Assembly: GCA_017624675.1 (NCBI GenBank)
Contig: JAGAMO010000009.1
Coordinates: 1 to 64,000 of the forward strand
From: Clostridia bacterium
GTDB lineage: Bacteria; Bacillota; Clostridia; Oscillospirales; Acutalibacteraceae
Length of the DNA stretch: 64,000 nt
Direction: 5' to 3'
Position numbers and translations under genes: made by a program. Positions 24,265 to 33,338 of the stretch are shown piece by piece; position 1 is the first letter of the stretch, and each line of letters opens with the position of its first letter. The notes below the pieces were generated by a model. That model saw only the letters and a list, made by a program, of their open reading frames with translations. It was not told the origin of the DNA and made no database searches.

Positions 24265-26100
24265 ATGAAAAATACGTCTAATGTAATTGCGATTTATTCA
24301 CGAAAATCTAAATTCACAGGCAAGGGCGAAAGTATAGGAAATCAGGTAGAGCTTTGCCGTGAATACATACGAACTCATTACGGTGATGAAGCCGCAGAGA
24401 AAACGGTAGTATTTGAGGACGAAGGTTTTTCCGGTGGAAACGTCAACCGACCTGCCTTTAAAAAAATGATGGCTCAAATAGAGCGTGGAGAATTTAAGGC
24501 ACTTGTGGTTTACCGTCTTGACCGTGTGAGCCGTAATGTTAGCGACTTTTCATCACTTATTGAAAACCTTAACCGCCGAGATATAGTTTTTGTGTCTATC
24601 CGTGAACAGTTTGATACTGCAACACCAATGGGCAGAGCAATGATGTATATTGCCTCTGTATTCGCACAGCTTGAACGTGAGACCATTGCCGAGCGTATCA
24701 GAGATAATATGCACGAATTGGCAAAGACAGGGCGTTGGCTTGGCGGCAATACGCCTACGGGTTATTGCAGTGAAAGTGTTAAAAGTGTTACGGTTGACGG
24801 CAAGACCAAAAAGGCTTGTAAACTAAAACTCATTCCCGAAGAAGCCGAAACCGTTAAGCTTATATTTGATTTATTTATCAAAACAGGTTCTTTAACACTT
24901 ACCGAGGCAGAATTGATACAGCGCAGAGTAATGACGAAAAATGGCAATCACTTCACACGCTTTTCAATTAAATCCATACTTCAAAATCCCGTATATATGA
25001 TTGCGGACGAAGAAGCATATGAATTTTTCAAGCTAAAGGATGCAGATCTATTTTCATCCAAAGAAGAATTTGACGGCGTACACGGAATTTTAGCCTACAA
25101 TCGTACCGACCAAGAAAAAGGCAAAGCCACCGTTTACAACCCTGTCAGCGATTGGATTGTTTCGGTTGGTAAACACCAAGGTATTATCCCCGGCAAGATT
25201 TGGGTAGGTGTTCAGGATAACCTTGAACGGAACAAGTCAAAATCTTTCCGCAGACCGAGAAAAAATGAGGCCTTGCTTACAGGACTTTTATTCTGCTCTT
25301 GCGGAAACCGAATGTACCCCAAACTCTCTAAACGGAAAACTGCTGACGGCGATACCATATACACCTATGTCTGCAAGATGAAAGAGCGGAGCAAAAAAGA
25401 CCTCTGCAATAAGCGCAATGCAAACGGCAATACCTTAGACCTTGCGGTTATTGAGAAAATAAAACAACTCGCTGACGAAAAAAGCGATTTTGTCAAGCAG
25501 CTTGAAAAAAGTAAGATTTTCTACACCGGCAACCGTGAACAGTATGAGCAGAAGTTAAGTACGATGAAAAAAGAAAAAGCCGACCTTGAGAAAAAGGTCA
25601 GCTCACTCATAGACACACTTGCTGAGCTAGATGATAATTCTGCAAAAAAATCAATAGTCGCCCGTATTAACGAAATGAATACTCAAATAGATAAAATCTC
25701 ACAAGGTATTGACGAAATGATAAGTCTTACCGCCGAACACGCTTTTAGCGATATTGAGTTTGACGTGCTTCGCCAGATGCTTTCGGTATTCAAAAACACG
25801 ATTGATGATATGTCCTACGAACAAAAAAGAGCCGCCATTCAAAGTATTGTCCGCCGTGTGATTTGGGATGGCGAAAATGCACACGTTATTTTATTTGGTT
25901 CGCAGGACGGTGATATCGAGCTCCCCGATATCACACCTTACATAAAACACATTGAAATAGACACAGATGATGACGAAGAACTCATTGAGTTTTCGGACGT
26001 AGATTACGACGAAGATACTACTGAGGATTTTGGTCGTCATACTAAAACCGATTTGTGTGAGGATAGCAAACGAGATTTTAATGTTTTTCAGAAATATTAA
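24265..26100 (+). CDS. Large serine recombinase
   Basis: The ATG at 24265 is chosen for its AAAGGGGG sequence; upstream in-frame starts lack one. The 611-residue enzyme has a resolvase N-terminal catalytic domain (IAIYSRKSK with the likely nucleophile Ser12, then VVYRLDRVSRN), a recombinase domain, a zinc beta-ribbon with CSCG and later CK and CNKR cysteines (about residues 345-395), and a coiled coil around 410-480. Such enzymes integrate and excise phages, ICEs and sigK-intervening elements. Its last 15 or so codons read into a sigma factor fragment, placing the attachment site at its 3' end. Its codons look less AT-rich than the cargo. Confidence 0.93.
   Translation: MKNTSNVIAIYSRKSKFTGKGESIGNQVELCREYIRTHYGDEAAEKTVVFEDEGFSGGNVNRPAFKKMMAQIERGEFKALVVYRLDRVSRNVSDFSSLIENLNRRDIVFVSIREQFDTATPMGRAMMYIASVFAQLERETIAERIRDNMHELAKTGRWLGGNTPTGYCSESVKSVTVDGKTKKACKLKLIPEEAETVKLIFDLFIKTGSLTLTEAELIQRRVMTKNGNHFTRFSIKSILQNPVYMIADEEAYEFFKLKDADLFSSKEEFDGVHGILAYNRTDQEKGKATVYNPVSDWIVSVGKHQGIIPGKIWVGVQDNLERNKSKSFRRPRKNEALLTGLLFCSCGNRMYPKLSKRKTADGDTIYTYVCKMKERSKKDLCNKRNANGNTLDLAVIEKIKQLADEKSDFVKQLEKSKIFYTGNREQYEQKLSTMKKEKADLEKKVSSLIDTLAELDDNSAKKSIVARINEMNTQIDKISQGIDEMISLTAEHAFSDIEFDVLRQMLSVFKNTIDDMSYEQKRAAIQSIVRRVIWDGENAHVILFGSQDGDIELPDITPYIKHIEIDTDDDEELIEFSDVDYDEDTTEDFGRHTKTDLCEDSKRDFNVFQKY
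26057..26075 (+). other. Inferred element-chromosome junction (attachment site)
   Basis: Homology to SigK/SigE-type sigma factors begins abruptly at about 26057 in the frame RIANEILMFF, whereas the preceding codons (MVVILKPIC) do not resemble a sigma factor. The crossover should therefore lie close to ATAGCAAACGAG. The exact core cannot be fixed without the other end. Confidence 0.55.
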
Positions 26101-26425
26101 AAAATCTTCACAGGATATCCCTTTTTCCGAGCCGATAGATACCGACAAGGACGGAAATCCCTTAACACTTATAGACACAATCGCCGACAAGCAGGATGTT
26201 GCCGAGGAAATCGATTTGAAGTTGAAACTTGAACAGCTCCAAAAAATAATGCCCGCCACTTTGGATAAACGAGAAAAACAGATTATCACCATGCGTTACG
26301 GACTTTCCGGTACCAAGGAACTTACCCAAAACGAAATTGCCAAAAAACTTAAAATTTCCAGAAGCTATGTTTCGAGAATTGAAAAAGCGGCACTTTTAAA
26401 GCTTAGAAAAAAATTCGATGAATAA
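26057..26425 (+). pseudogene. sigK: C-terminal half of a SigK/SigE-type sporulation sigma factor, split by the element
   Basis: About 122 codons match the second half of mother-cell sigma factors: NEILMFFRNIKK (end of region 2), EPIDTDKDGNPLTLIDTIAD, LDKREKQIITMRYGLSG and the region 4 helix-turn-helix TQNEIAKKLKISRSYVSRIEK. There is no N-terminal half (regions 1-2) and no suitable start codon. The fragment is in the same direction as the recombinase. In Bacillus and Clostridioides, sigK is rebuilt when a skin element excises in the mother cell; this fragment sits where that model predicts. SigE or a paralogue cannot be excluded. Confidence 0.8.
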
Positions 26426-26491
26426 CCTCTTGAAATCTCTATAAAAAGAGATATAATTATATAGATTAATACATATTAAAGGATTTTTAAA

Positions 26492-27913
26492 ATGACACTG
26501 ACACAAAAATTAAGATATAATTTAATAGGTGACCGAATTTTTTATAAAAAGGTTATATTGATTTTAATTCCCATTATTATCCAAAACGCCGTTACCCACA
26601 TTGTAAACTTGGTTGACAATATAATGGTGGGAAGTGTTGGCACATTGGAAATGTCGGCAGTTGCCATTGTAAACCAGCTTCTCTTTGTATTTAACCTTTG
26701 CATTTTCGGCGGTCTTTCGGGCGCGGGTATTTTCACATCACAGTTTGCGGGTGCTAAGGATACCGAGGGTGTGCGCCACTCCTTTAGAATGAAAATATAC
26801 ATTGCACTTTGCGTATGTGCTGTAGCTATTGCAGTTTTTCTCTTAATACCAAAAACCTTGATTGGTATGTATATTTCAGAAAACACTTCTGTTAGCGATG
26901 CCACAAAGACACTTGGCTTTGGACTCGATTATCTCTATATAATAATTATAGGTCTTATCCCCTTTGCTGTTTCTCAAATTTACGGAAGCACATTAAGAGA
27001 GCTTGGTGAAACCAAGCTTCCAATGATTGCCAGTGTGGCGGCAATTGGAATAAATATCATTTTTAACTATGTTTTGATTTTCGGAAATGAGGGTCTTGCC
27101 TTTTTACCCTTTGCACCAATGGGTGTTGTAGGTGCCGCTATTGCAACCTCTCTTTCAAGATATGTCGAAATGCTAATAATCATAATAAGCGTTCATAAAA
27201 ACAGCGAGAAATATGATTTTATTAAAAATGTATATAAATCATTCAAAATTCCTCTTGATTTATGCCATGAAATTTTGAAAAAAGGTGTTCCGCTTCTTTT
27301 TAACGAGTTTTTATGGTCCTTTGGAATGGCTTTTCTGATGCAATGTTATTCTGTAAGAGGAATTGAGGTTGTAGCCTCTACCAACATTGCTTCCACCGTT
27401 GGAAATATGTTTAATGTTGTTTATTTCTCAATAGGTGCTGCCATTTCAATAATGTGCGGTCAACATATGGGGGCGGGCGAGCTTGAAAAAGCCAAAACCA
27501 CCGTTTGGCGACTTTTATTCCTTTCAATAATTTCCTGTCTTGTTGTCGGCTCTATACTTTTGTCTTTATCATCAGTTATACCTATGGTTTACAACACCAC
27601 CGATACTGTTCGTCATCTTGCTACTGAACTTTTATGCGTTTTAGCACTGCTTATGCCCTTTAACGCTTTTTGCCACGGCTGTTATTTCGCAATGCGTTCA
27701 GGTGGAAAAACCATTATAACAATGATTTTTGACAGTGGATTTATATGGCTTATAAGCTGCCCTATAGCGTATATAATAGCCCATTACACAAATCTTAACA
27801 TTGTTCCTTTCTACCTTGCGGTTCAAGGAATTGAAGCTGTTAAAGCTATCATAGCCGGAATTTTAATTAAAAAAGGATTTTGGATTAACAACATGGTAGC
27901 CAAAAAGGATTAA
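26492..27913 (+). CDS. MATE-family efflux transporter
   Basis: The 473-residue protein has about 12 membrane helices and the MATE pattern in two related halves, with NLVDNIMVGSVG in the first helix region and an ASTNIASTVGNMFNVVYFSIGAAISIMCGQ-type stretch at the start of the second. Members export drugs or metabolites using Na+ or H+. It is the first core gene right of the element and lies 3 nt before azlC, so they may be co-transcribed. Confidence 0.88.
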   Translation: MTLTQKLRYNLIGDRIFYKKVILILIPIIIQNAVTHIVNLVDNIMVGSVGTLEMSAVAIVNQLLFVFNLCIFGGLSGAGIFTSQFAGAKDTEGVRHSFRMKIYIALCVCAVAIAVFLLIPKTLIGMYISENTSVSDATKTLGFGLDYLYIIIIGLIPFAVSQIYGSTLRELGETKLPMIASVAAIGINIIFNYVLIFGNEGLAFLPFAPMGVVGAAIATSLSRYVEMLIIIISVHKNSEKYDFIKNVYKSFKIPLDLCHEILKKGVPLLFNEFLWSFGMAFLMQCYSVRGIEVVASTNIASTVGNMFNVVYFSIGAAISIMCGQHMGAGELEKAKTTVWRLLFLSIISCLVVGSILLSLSSVIPMVYNTTDTVRHLATELLCVLALLMPFNAFCHGCYFAMRSGGKTIITMIFDSGFIWLISCPIAYIIAHYTNLNIVPFYLAVQGIEAVKAIIAGILIKKGFWINNMVAKKD

Positions 27914-27916
27914 AAA

Positions 27917-28621
27917 ATGACAGATAAACTAAAATACTACAAAAAAGGACTTAGAGACGGAATTCCCATAGGTCTTGGCTACTTTGCCGTTGCCTTTACC
28001 CTTGGAATTATGGCTCAAAAAAATGGGCTTACCCCCTTTCAAGCAATGCTTACCGCCCTTTTAACCAACGCTTCGGCGGGTGGTTTTGCGGGTTTTGAAC
28101 TAATGGGTGCTATGGCACCATACTGGCAGATGGCACTTATGCAGTTGGTTGTAAACGCCCGTTATCTTTTAATGTCCTGTGCTTTAAGCCAAAAACTCAG
28201 CCCTGAAACCTCAACACTCCACCGCAGTATTATAGCCTTTGATGTGACCGACGAAATTTTCGGCATATCAATAGCGCAAAAAGGATATTTAAACCCCTTT
28301 TACACCTACGGTGCTATGACTGTGTCAATTCCAGGTTGGGCAATAGGTACTTTCCTTGGTGTTGTTATGGGTAATATTTTACCTTTGCGACTTGTTAGCG
28401 CTTTAAGCGTTGGTCTTTACGGTATGTTCTTGGCAATAATCATCCCCCCTGCAAGAGAAAACCGAATTATAGCAGGAATTATTGCTGTTTCATTTGCGCT
28501 CAGCTTCGCTTTTTCCTTTATAACACAAATACCCGAAGGAATGAGGGTTATAATCTTAACGGTTGTAATTTCTCTTGCGGCGGCACTGCTGTTCCCTGTA
28601 AAGGAGGAAGAAGATGAATAA
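27917..28621 (+). CDS. azlC: AzlC-like branched-chain amino acid exporter, large subunit
   Basis: The 234-residue membrane protein has the AzlC start GLRDGIPIGLGYFAVAFTLGI and about seven helices, including a long N-terminal glycine-rich section. AzlC and AzlD together form an exporter of branched-chain amino acids or analogues. It overlaps azlD by 8 nt. Confidence 0.9.
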   Translation: MTDKLKYYKKGLRDGIPIGLGYFAVAFTLGIMAQKNGLTPFQAMLTALLTNASAGGFAGFELMGAMAPYWQMALMQLVVNARYLLMSCALSQKLSPETSTLHRSIIAFDVTDEIFGISIAQKGYLNPFYTYGAMTVSIPGWAIGTFLGVVMGNILPLRLVSALSVGLYGMFLAIIIPPARENRIIAGIIAVSFALSFAFSFITQIPEGMRVIILTVVISLAAALLFPVKEEEDE

Positions 28622-28919
28622 CACATATATTTATATTGCAATTATGGCGGCAACCATATTCTTAATAAGGGCATTACCTTTGACCCTTATAAGAAAGAAG
28701 ATTAAAAACCGTACTCTTCGTTCTTTCCTTTATTATGTTCCCTATGTAACCCTTGCTGTTATGACCTTCCCCGCAATTATTCACGCTACAAACAGCATTT
28801 ATTCGGGAATTTTGGCCTTAATCACAGGTATAATCCTCGCGTACTTCAAGGTTAGCCTTTTCGGAGTGTCTGTTGTTTCCTGTGCGGCGGTATTTTTAAT
28901 TGAATTACTTATAATTTAG
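28614..28919 (+). CDS. azlD: AzlD-like branched-chain amino acid exporter, small subunit
   Basis: The 101-residue protein has about four membrane helices and the AzlD pattern (IRALPLTLIRKKI near residue 20). The start overlaps the end of azlC and uses the AAGGAGGAA within it as ribosome binding site. It should form a complex with AzlC. Confidence 0.9.
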   Translation: MNNTYIYIAIMAATIFLIRALPLTLIRKKIKNRTLRSFLYYVPYVTLAVMTFPAIIHATNSIYSGILALITGIILAYFKVSLFGVSVVSCAAVFLIELLII

Positions 28920-28983
28920 ACTTGATTTTGGCATTAAAATGTTATACAATATTAAGGTAAAAAACAAATTGGAGGAATTTTAA

Positions 28984-29847
28984 ATGTTAGTTTCTGCTAA
29001 AGAAATGCTTACCAAAGCAAAAGCTGGTAAGTATGCTGTAGGTCAGTTCAATATTAACAACCTTGAATGGACCAAAGCTATTCTTCAAACTGCTGAGGAA
29101 TTAAAATCTCCCGTTATTTTGGGCGTATCTGAGGGAGCAGGTAAATATATGTGCGGTTATACCACAGTTGTTGGTATGGTTAATGGTATGCTTAACGAGT
29201 TGGGCATCACCGTTCCCGTTGCTCTCCACCTTGACCACGGTAGCTATGACGGCGCTATGGCTTGCATCAATGCAGGTTTCAGCTCTGTTATGTTTGACGG
29301 TTCACACTATCCCATCGAAGAAAATATCGCTAAGACCAAAGAGTTAATCGCTATCTGCGACGAAAAGGGCATCTCCTTAGAGGCTGAGGTTGGCGCTATC
29401 GGCGGTGAGGAAGACGGCGTTGTTGGTAACGGCGAAGTTGCTGACCCCAACGAGTGCAAAATGATTGCTGACTTGGGCGTTACAATGTTGGCTGCAGGTA
29501 TCGGTAACATTCACGGTAAATATCCTGAGAATTGGGCTGGACTCAGCTTTGAGACTCTTGACGCTATCCAACAGCTCACAGGCGAAATGCCCTTAGTTCT
29601 CCACGGCGGTACAGGTATCCCCGCTGATATGATTCAAAAGGCTATCTCTTTAGGTGTTTCTAAGATTAATGTTAACACCGAGTGCCAAATCGCTTTTGCT
29701 GAGGCTACAAGAAAATATATTGAAGCTGGCAAGGATTTATCCGGCAAGGGCTTCGACCCCAGAAAGCTTTTGGCTGACGGTACTGCTGCTATTAAAGCAA
29801 CCGTTAAAGAAAAGATGGAACTCTTCGGTTCTGTTGGCAAGGCTTAA
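28984..29847 (+). CDS. fba: Class II fructose-1,6-bisphosphate aldolase
   Basis: The 287-residue enzyme has the class II aldolase motifs: ALHLDHGSYD near residue 80 with the catalytic Asp and zinc His, EAEVGAIGGEEDG near 135, IGNIHGKYP near 178 and LHGGTGIP near 209. It converts fructose bisphosphate to triose phosphates in glycolysis; tagatose-bisphosphate aldolases are close relatives. It has a strong GGAGG site and optimised-looking codons, as expected for a highly expressed gene. A terminator follows at 29891-29932. Confidence 0.95.
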   Translation: MLVSAKEMLTKAKAGKYAVGQFNINNLEWTKAILQTAEELKSPVILGVSEGAGKYMCGYTTVVGMVNGMLNELGITVPVALHLDHGSYDGAMACINAGFSSVMFDGSHYPIEENIAKTKELIAICDEKGISLEAEVGAIGGEEDGVVGNGEVADPNECKMIADLGVTMLAAGIGNIHGKYPENWAGLSFETLDAIQQLTGEMPLVLHGGTGIPADMIQKAISLGVSKINVNTECQIAFAEATRKYIEAGKDLSGKGFDPRKLLADGTAAIKATVKEKMELFGSVGKA

Positions 29848-29890
29848 TTTAAAAACTTTAAACCCAGACCAAAGAGTGTTGTTATTAACA

Positions 29891-29932
29891 AAAAAGAGAA
29901 GGTTCGTTTATCACGAGTCTTCTCTTTCTTTT
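29891..29932 (+). terminator. Terminator of fba
   Basis: AAAGAGAAG pairs with CTTCTCTTT around a long loop and is followed by a T-rich tract about 45 bp after the aldolase stop codon. Confidence 0.75.
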
Positions 29933-29942
29933 TTGTCTGTAT

Positions 29943-30165
29943 AGTGATATGCTGACTTTTGTCAGCGTGATATTTTTTATAAATCCTCGCCTATGGCGAG
30001 AAATTTCAAAAAAGTGATATGAAACCTATCGGTTTCGTGATATTATGTTCGCCGCAAACTCGCATAGCGAATATCACTCGGCTTAAAGCCGAATATAACT
30101 GCGAAGCAATATAACTCGCCGCAAGGCGAATATAGTTGCGTGATACTCCGCTTGGAGTATCACGC
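29943..30165. repeat. Array of short divergent hairpins with GTGATAT spacers
   Basis: A row of short palindromes with different stems, each bounded by GTGATAT or its complement: GCTGAC/GTCAGC (29951-29966), CTCGCC/GGCGAG (29986-30000), GAAACC/GGTTTC (30021-30036), CGGCTT/AGCCG (about 30078-30092), CGCC/GGCG (30117-30128) and a 12-bp stem at 30138-30165. The spacers read GTGATAT on the left and ATATCAC or ATATAACT towards the right, so the array is itself roughly symmetrical. No open frame crosses it. A second array with the same design but another spacer is at 54852-55040. Confidence 0.75.
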
Positions 30166-30182
30166 TAATGGTGGGGTTATTT

Positions 30183-31127
30183 TTATTTTACGGGGTATTT
30201 TATAAGTTCGCACCCATCTAAATTTTCTTTATTCATATCAACACTTTTTATACTAAACCCATCATAGGTTTTATAGTAATATATACCCTTTTGGGCGTTG
30301 CAACAAGAGGTGTATATAGTAATTTCATACCCATCTTCCGTTTTGTTGACTCCCCTTGTTTGCTCGACTGTGCCTAAAACTTTGAAAAATTGGCTCACAC
30401 TCGAAATTTCATGATTTTCGCAGACCGAGTTGCACCTTGTAAACGCCGCTCTTACAAAGCGTGACTGCGAGGACAAATCGCCGGGGAGTCCCATACCACC
30501 CATACCCTTGCTGTAAACTTCTAATTCTAAAGATGGGGCAAAGGTGTTATTTGGCGGTTTGTTTGAAAGGTGCATATAGTCATTAAGCCTCCCAATTTGT
30601 TCGGGAAATGTCGGATTATTAGTAAGCACTCCAACGGGATTATCATAAATATTTGTACCCTTTTTAGTTACTTCAAGAGTTATACAATTTTCTTTGTCGG
30701 CTATGAGCCAATGAAGCTGTGCCACGGGAAGTTCGGCACTAAAGGGAGTGTTTGTTATATTGATTTTTTTAAGCTCAATTTCTGCCTCGCTAACTGTTGC
30801 ACACCTGCCTAATATATAAGGTATAAACTCAAACTGCGCAATATTCAAAGCCTCATGGGTACAGTTTTTGTAATAAGCATTACCAACAAAATTAAGCCCC
30901 GCTATACAAAGTCCCTTTTCGTTTATAGCATCAAAATAAAGCGGAAACCCGTCTTTGTTATATGCCATACCAATTATGGCATAATGACTTTTCATTTCGC
31001 CCGTAAACCTAAATCGAAATGGAAAATTTCTGGGGGTCACGGTTATTTCTTCGCCAAAAGAAAACTCATTATCAAGCGTTCTTCCAAAATAAAAATCGTG
31101 GGTTTTAAGTCCAATTGCCGTGCACAT
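30183..31127 (-). CDS. Choloylglycine hydrolase family amidase (bile salt hydrolase or penicillin V acylase)
   Basis: The ATG at 31127 (behind GGGAGTG) makes Cys the second residue, which becomes the N-terminal nucleophile after Met removal, as in this Ntn-hydrolase family. Arg16 and Asp19 follow in FGRTLDNE. The 314 residues are typical length, and a central Asn in TNNPTFPEQ and an Arg in SSQSRFVRA match the remaining catalytic positions. It hydrolyses either conjugated bile salts or penicillin V-like amides; the sequence alone does not decide. The gene fits a gut habitat. Confidence 0.88.
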   Translation of the reverse strand: MCTAIGLKTHDFYFGRTLDNEFSFGEEITVTPRNFPFRFRFTGEMKSHYAIIGMAYNKDGFPLYFDAINEKGLCIAGLNFVGNAYYKNCTHEALNIAQFEFIPYILGRCATVSEAEIELKKINITNTPFSAELPVAQLHWLIADKENCITLEVTKKGTNIYDNPVGVLTNNPTFPEQIGRLNDYMHLSNKPPNNTFAPSLELEVYSKGMGGMGLPGDLSSQSRFVRAAFTRCNSVCENHEISSVSQFFKVLGTVEQTRGVNKTEDGYEITIYTSCCNAQKGIYYYKTYDGFSIKSVDMNKENLDGCELIKYPVK

Positions 31128-31165
31128 CTTTATCACTCCCATAAAATATTATGCCCGACAAAATT

Positions 31166-31194
31166 AAAAAAGCCGTCTTAAAGACGGCTTTTTT
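31166..31194. terminator. Bidirectional terminator
   Basis: AAAAAAGCCGTC pairs with GACGGCTTTTTT around a 5-nt loop, immediately beyond the stop codon of the trigger-factor-like gene on the minus strand. Confidence 0.85.
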
Positions 31195-32208
31195 CTATTT
31201 GATTTTTGCGTTTTTCTTTACAATTTCAAGTGCTTTATCTCTGGCAACCATAGTTTCAAAATAAAACTCTCCATAATACTCTTTAAGCTGAGCCTCTGTA
31301 ACAGAGGAATCACCCTGCTCTTTAATGATTTCCTTTATTTTATTATCAATATCTTCTTGAGTTACAGTTTCTTTTTCTTTGTCAATAATAGCATACAAAG
31401 CCATTGTCTCGTCCATCATAGGATAAGCTTCGTTTTCTAAAACATATTTATCAAAGCTATCCTTTGTCATATTATTTTGCGTTATATAAGAATCAAGGGT
31501 CATACCGTAGCTTTTAAGCTGTGTTTCAAACATTGAAATTATTTGGTCTTTCAAGAATTTAGCATCCTTTTCGGGATAATCGTTAACCTTTGAATTTTCT
31601 ATAATTTCATTATATAAATAATTCTTTATTGCAGTATCTTTAGTAGATTTTTCATATTCTTTAACCGACTTGAAACCCAATTCCTCATAAATCTGCTCGG
31701 GTCCTACACCGCTCATAGTTTTTGCGCTGTTAACCTTAACAGTAAATACAACAGCCTGACCCGCAAGGTCTTCACTTTGATAGTTTTTAGGGAAGGTTAA
31801 ATTAAGGTCTACGGTTTCACCGATGTTAGCACCAATTAAGCCCTCTTCAAATCCTTCAATAAAGGTATTAGAGCCAATTTCCAAATCATATCCGTTAGCA
31901 GTGCCGCCCTCAAAGGCTACGCCATTCTTTTTGCCAACATAGTCAATATTAGCAATATCGCCCTCTTCAATTTTACCCTCTTTTTTTACAGCATACAATT
32001 CATTGCTTTGTATATCCGAGAGTATAACACTGTTATACATTTCTTCAAATTCTTTAGAAGATGTGTCAACAGTAATGTTCTTGTAATCTGCTAACTTAAC
32101 AGCCTTTGAAAGGTTGGCAGAGTTATACATGATTCTCTCTTCCTTGCCGCATCCCGCAAAGCCGAAAACCATTAAAGCTACCAATAATAAACTTGCTATT
32201 CTTTTCAT
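31195..32208 (-). CDS. Trigger-factor-like peptidyl-prolyl isomerase lipoprotein
   Basis: The 337-residue protein begins with a lipoprotein signal ending FAGC (Cys20). Around residues 75-155 it has an FKBP-type domain (IANIDYVGKKNGVAFEGG, then FIEGFEEGLIGANIGE), followed by a helical C-terminal section like that of trigger factor. It probably folds exported proteins outside the membrane. It lacks the ribosome-binding N-terminal domain of true trigger factor, so it is not Tig. It overlaps the prfB stop by 4 nt and is co-transcribed with it. Confidence 0.82.
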   Translation of the reverse strand: MKRIASLLLVALMVFGFAGCGKEERIMYNSANLSKAVKLADYKNITVDTSSKEFEEMYNSVILSDIQSNELYAVKKEGKIEEGDIANIDYVGKKNGVAFEGGTANGYDLEIGSNTFIEGFEEGLIGANIGETVDLNLTFPKNYQSEDLAGQAVVFTVKVNSAKTMSGVGPEQIYEELGFKSVKEYEKSTKDTAIKNYLYNEIIENSKVNDYPEKDAKFLKDQIISMFETQLKSYGMTLDSYITQNNMTKDSFDKYVLENEAYPMMDETMALYAIIDKEKETVTQEDIDNKIKEIIKEQGDSSVTEAQLKEYYGEFYFETMVARDKALEIVKKNAKIK

Positions 32209-33338
32209 ATTTCCATTTCCTCATTTCCAAGGCTGCCTTTAGAGGCCGCCTTTAAATATGCATTTATAAATCCGTCAAGGTCGCCGTCCATAACAGCGTT
32301 GATATTACCCGACTCAAAGCCTGTTCTGTGGTCCTTTGCCAAGGTGTATGGCATAAAAACATAGGAACGGATTTGTGAGCCCCAGGCAATATCCTTTTGA
32401 ACACCCTTTATATCCTCAATTTTTTCAAGGTGTTCACGCTCTTTAATTTCAAGCAACTTTGATTTTAACATTTTCATAGCCTTTTCACGGTTTTGGAATT
32501 GGCTACGCTCGTTCTGACAAGCAACCACAATGCCTGTTGGCAAGTGGGTCAGTCGCACAGCAGATGAAGTTTTGTTAATGTGCTGACCACCCGCACCCGA
32601 CGAGCGGAAAACATCCATCTTAACATCTTCTTCTCTGATTTCAATATCAGCATCGTCGCTGATTTCGGGCATAACCTCAAGTGAAGCAAAGGAGGTGTGC
32701 CTTCTGCCCGAAGCATCAAAGGGAGAAACACGCACCAAACGGTGAACGCCCGATTCACTTTTCAAATAACCGTAGGCATTGTCGCCCTCAATTGAAATGG
32801 TGGCGCTTTTAAGTCCTGCCTCATCACCGTCAAGGAAGTCTAGCATTTGTACCTTAAAGCCGTGACGCTCGGTCCAACGGGTATACATACGAACAAGCAT
32901 AGAAACCCAGTCCATAGCCTCGGTACCACCTGCACCTGCGTGGAATGTGAGAATAGCGTTGTTTTTGTCATACTCGCCAGTGAGTAGAGTCTGCAAACGC
33001 TGAGAAGCCAAACTTTTTTCAAGTTCCTCAATAGAACTTTCAATTTCGGGAATTAAAGAAAGGTCCCCCTCCTCATCACCCATCTCTATAAGCACAGTCA
33101 AATCATCATACAAAGCAACGCTTTTATCATAAAGTTCTACCGTGTTTTTGAGTTTTCCTGTTTTTTGAACGATTTTTTGCGAAGCTTCGGGGTCGTCCCA
33201 AAATCCTGGTTCAGAGGATTTCATTTCAAGCTCCTCAATATCCCTTTTAAGCCTCTCATATCCTAAAGCATCCTTTAAATCCAAAAGCTCATCTCGGTTT
33301 AAAATAAGCCTTAGGTTTAACTGCTCGAATTCAAGCAT
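32205..33338 (-). CDS. prfB: Peptide chain release factor 2
   Basis: The 377-residue factor has the GGQ motif (SSGAGGQHINKTSS) needed for peptide release and an SPFD anticodon-like motif (VRVSPFDASG) that reads UGA and UAA. The usual programmed +1 frameshift with an in-frame UGA at about codon 25 is absent: the frame runs straight through that region. It starts at an ATG behind GGAGGAAAA. It lies in a row prfB then the trigger-factor-like gene, downstream of prmA. Confidence 0.93.
   Translation of the reverse strand: MLEFEQLNLRLILNRDELLDLKDALGYERLKRDIEELEMKSSEPGFWDDPEASQKIVQKTGKLKNTVELYDKSVALYDDLTVLIEMGDEEGDLSLIPEIESSIEELEKSLASQRLQTLLTGEYDKNNAILTFHAGAGGTEAMDWVSMLVRMYTRWTERHGFKVQMLDFLDGDEAGLKSATISIEGDNAYGYLKSESGVHRLVRVSPFDASGRRHTSFASLEVMPEISDDADIEIREEDVKMDVFRSSGAGGQHINKTSSAVRLTHLPTGIVVACQNERSQFQNREKAMKMLKSKLLEIKEREHLEKIEDIKGVQKDIAWGSQIRSYVFMPYTLAKDHRTGFESGNINAVMDGDLDGFINAYLKAASKGSLGNEEMEI

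Noticed and set aside
29943..30165. CRISPR array
   Set aside because: The constant units are only about 7 bp, the variable units are palindromes, lengths vary, and there are no cas genes.
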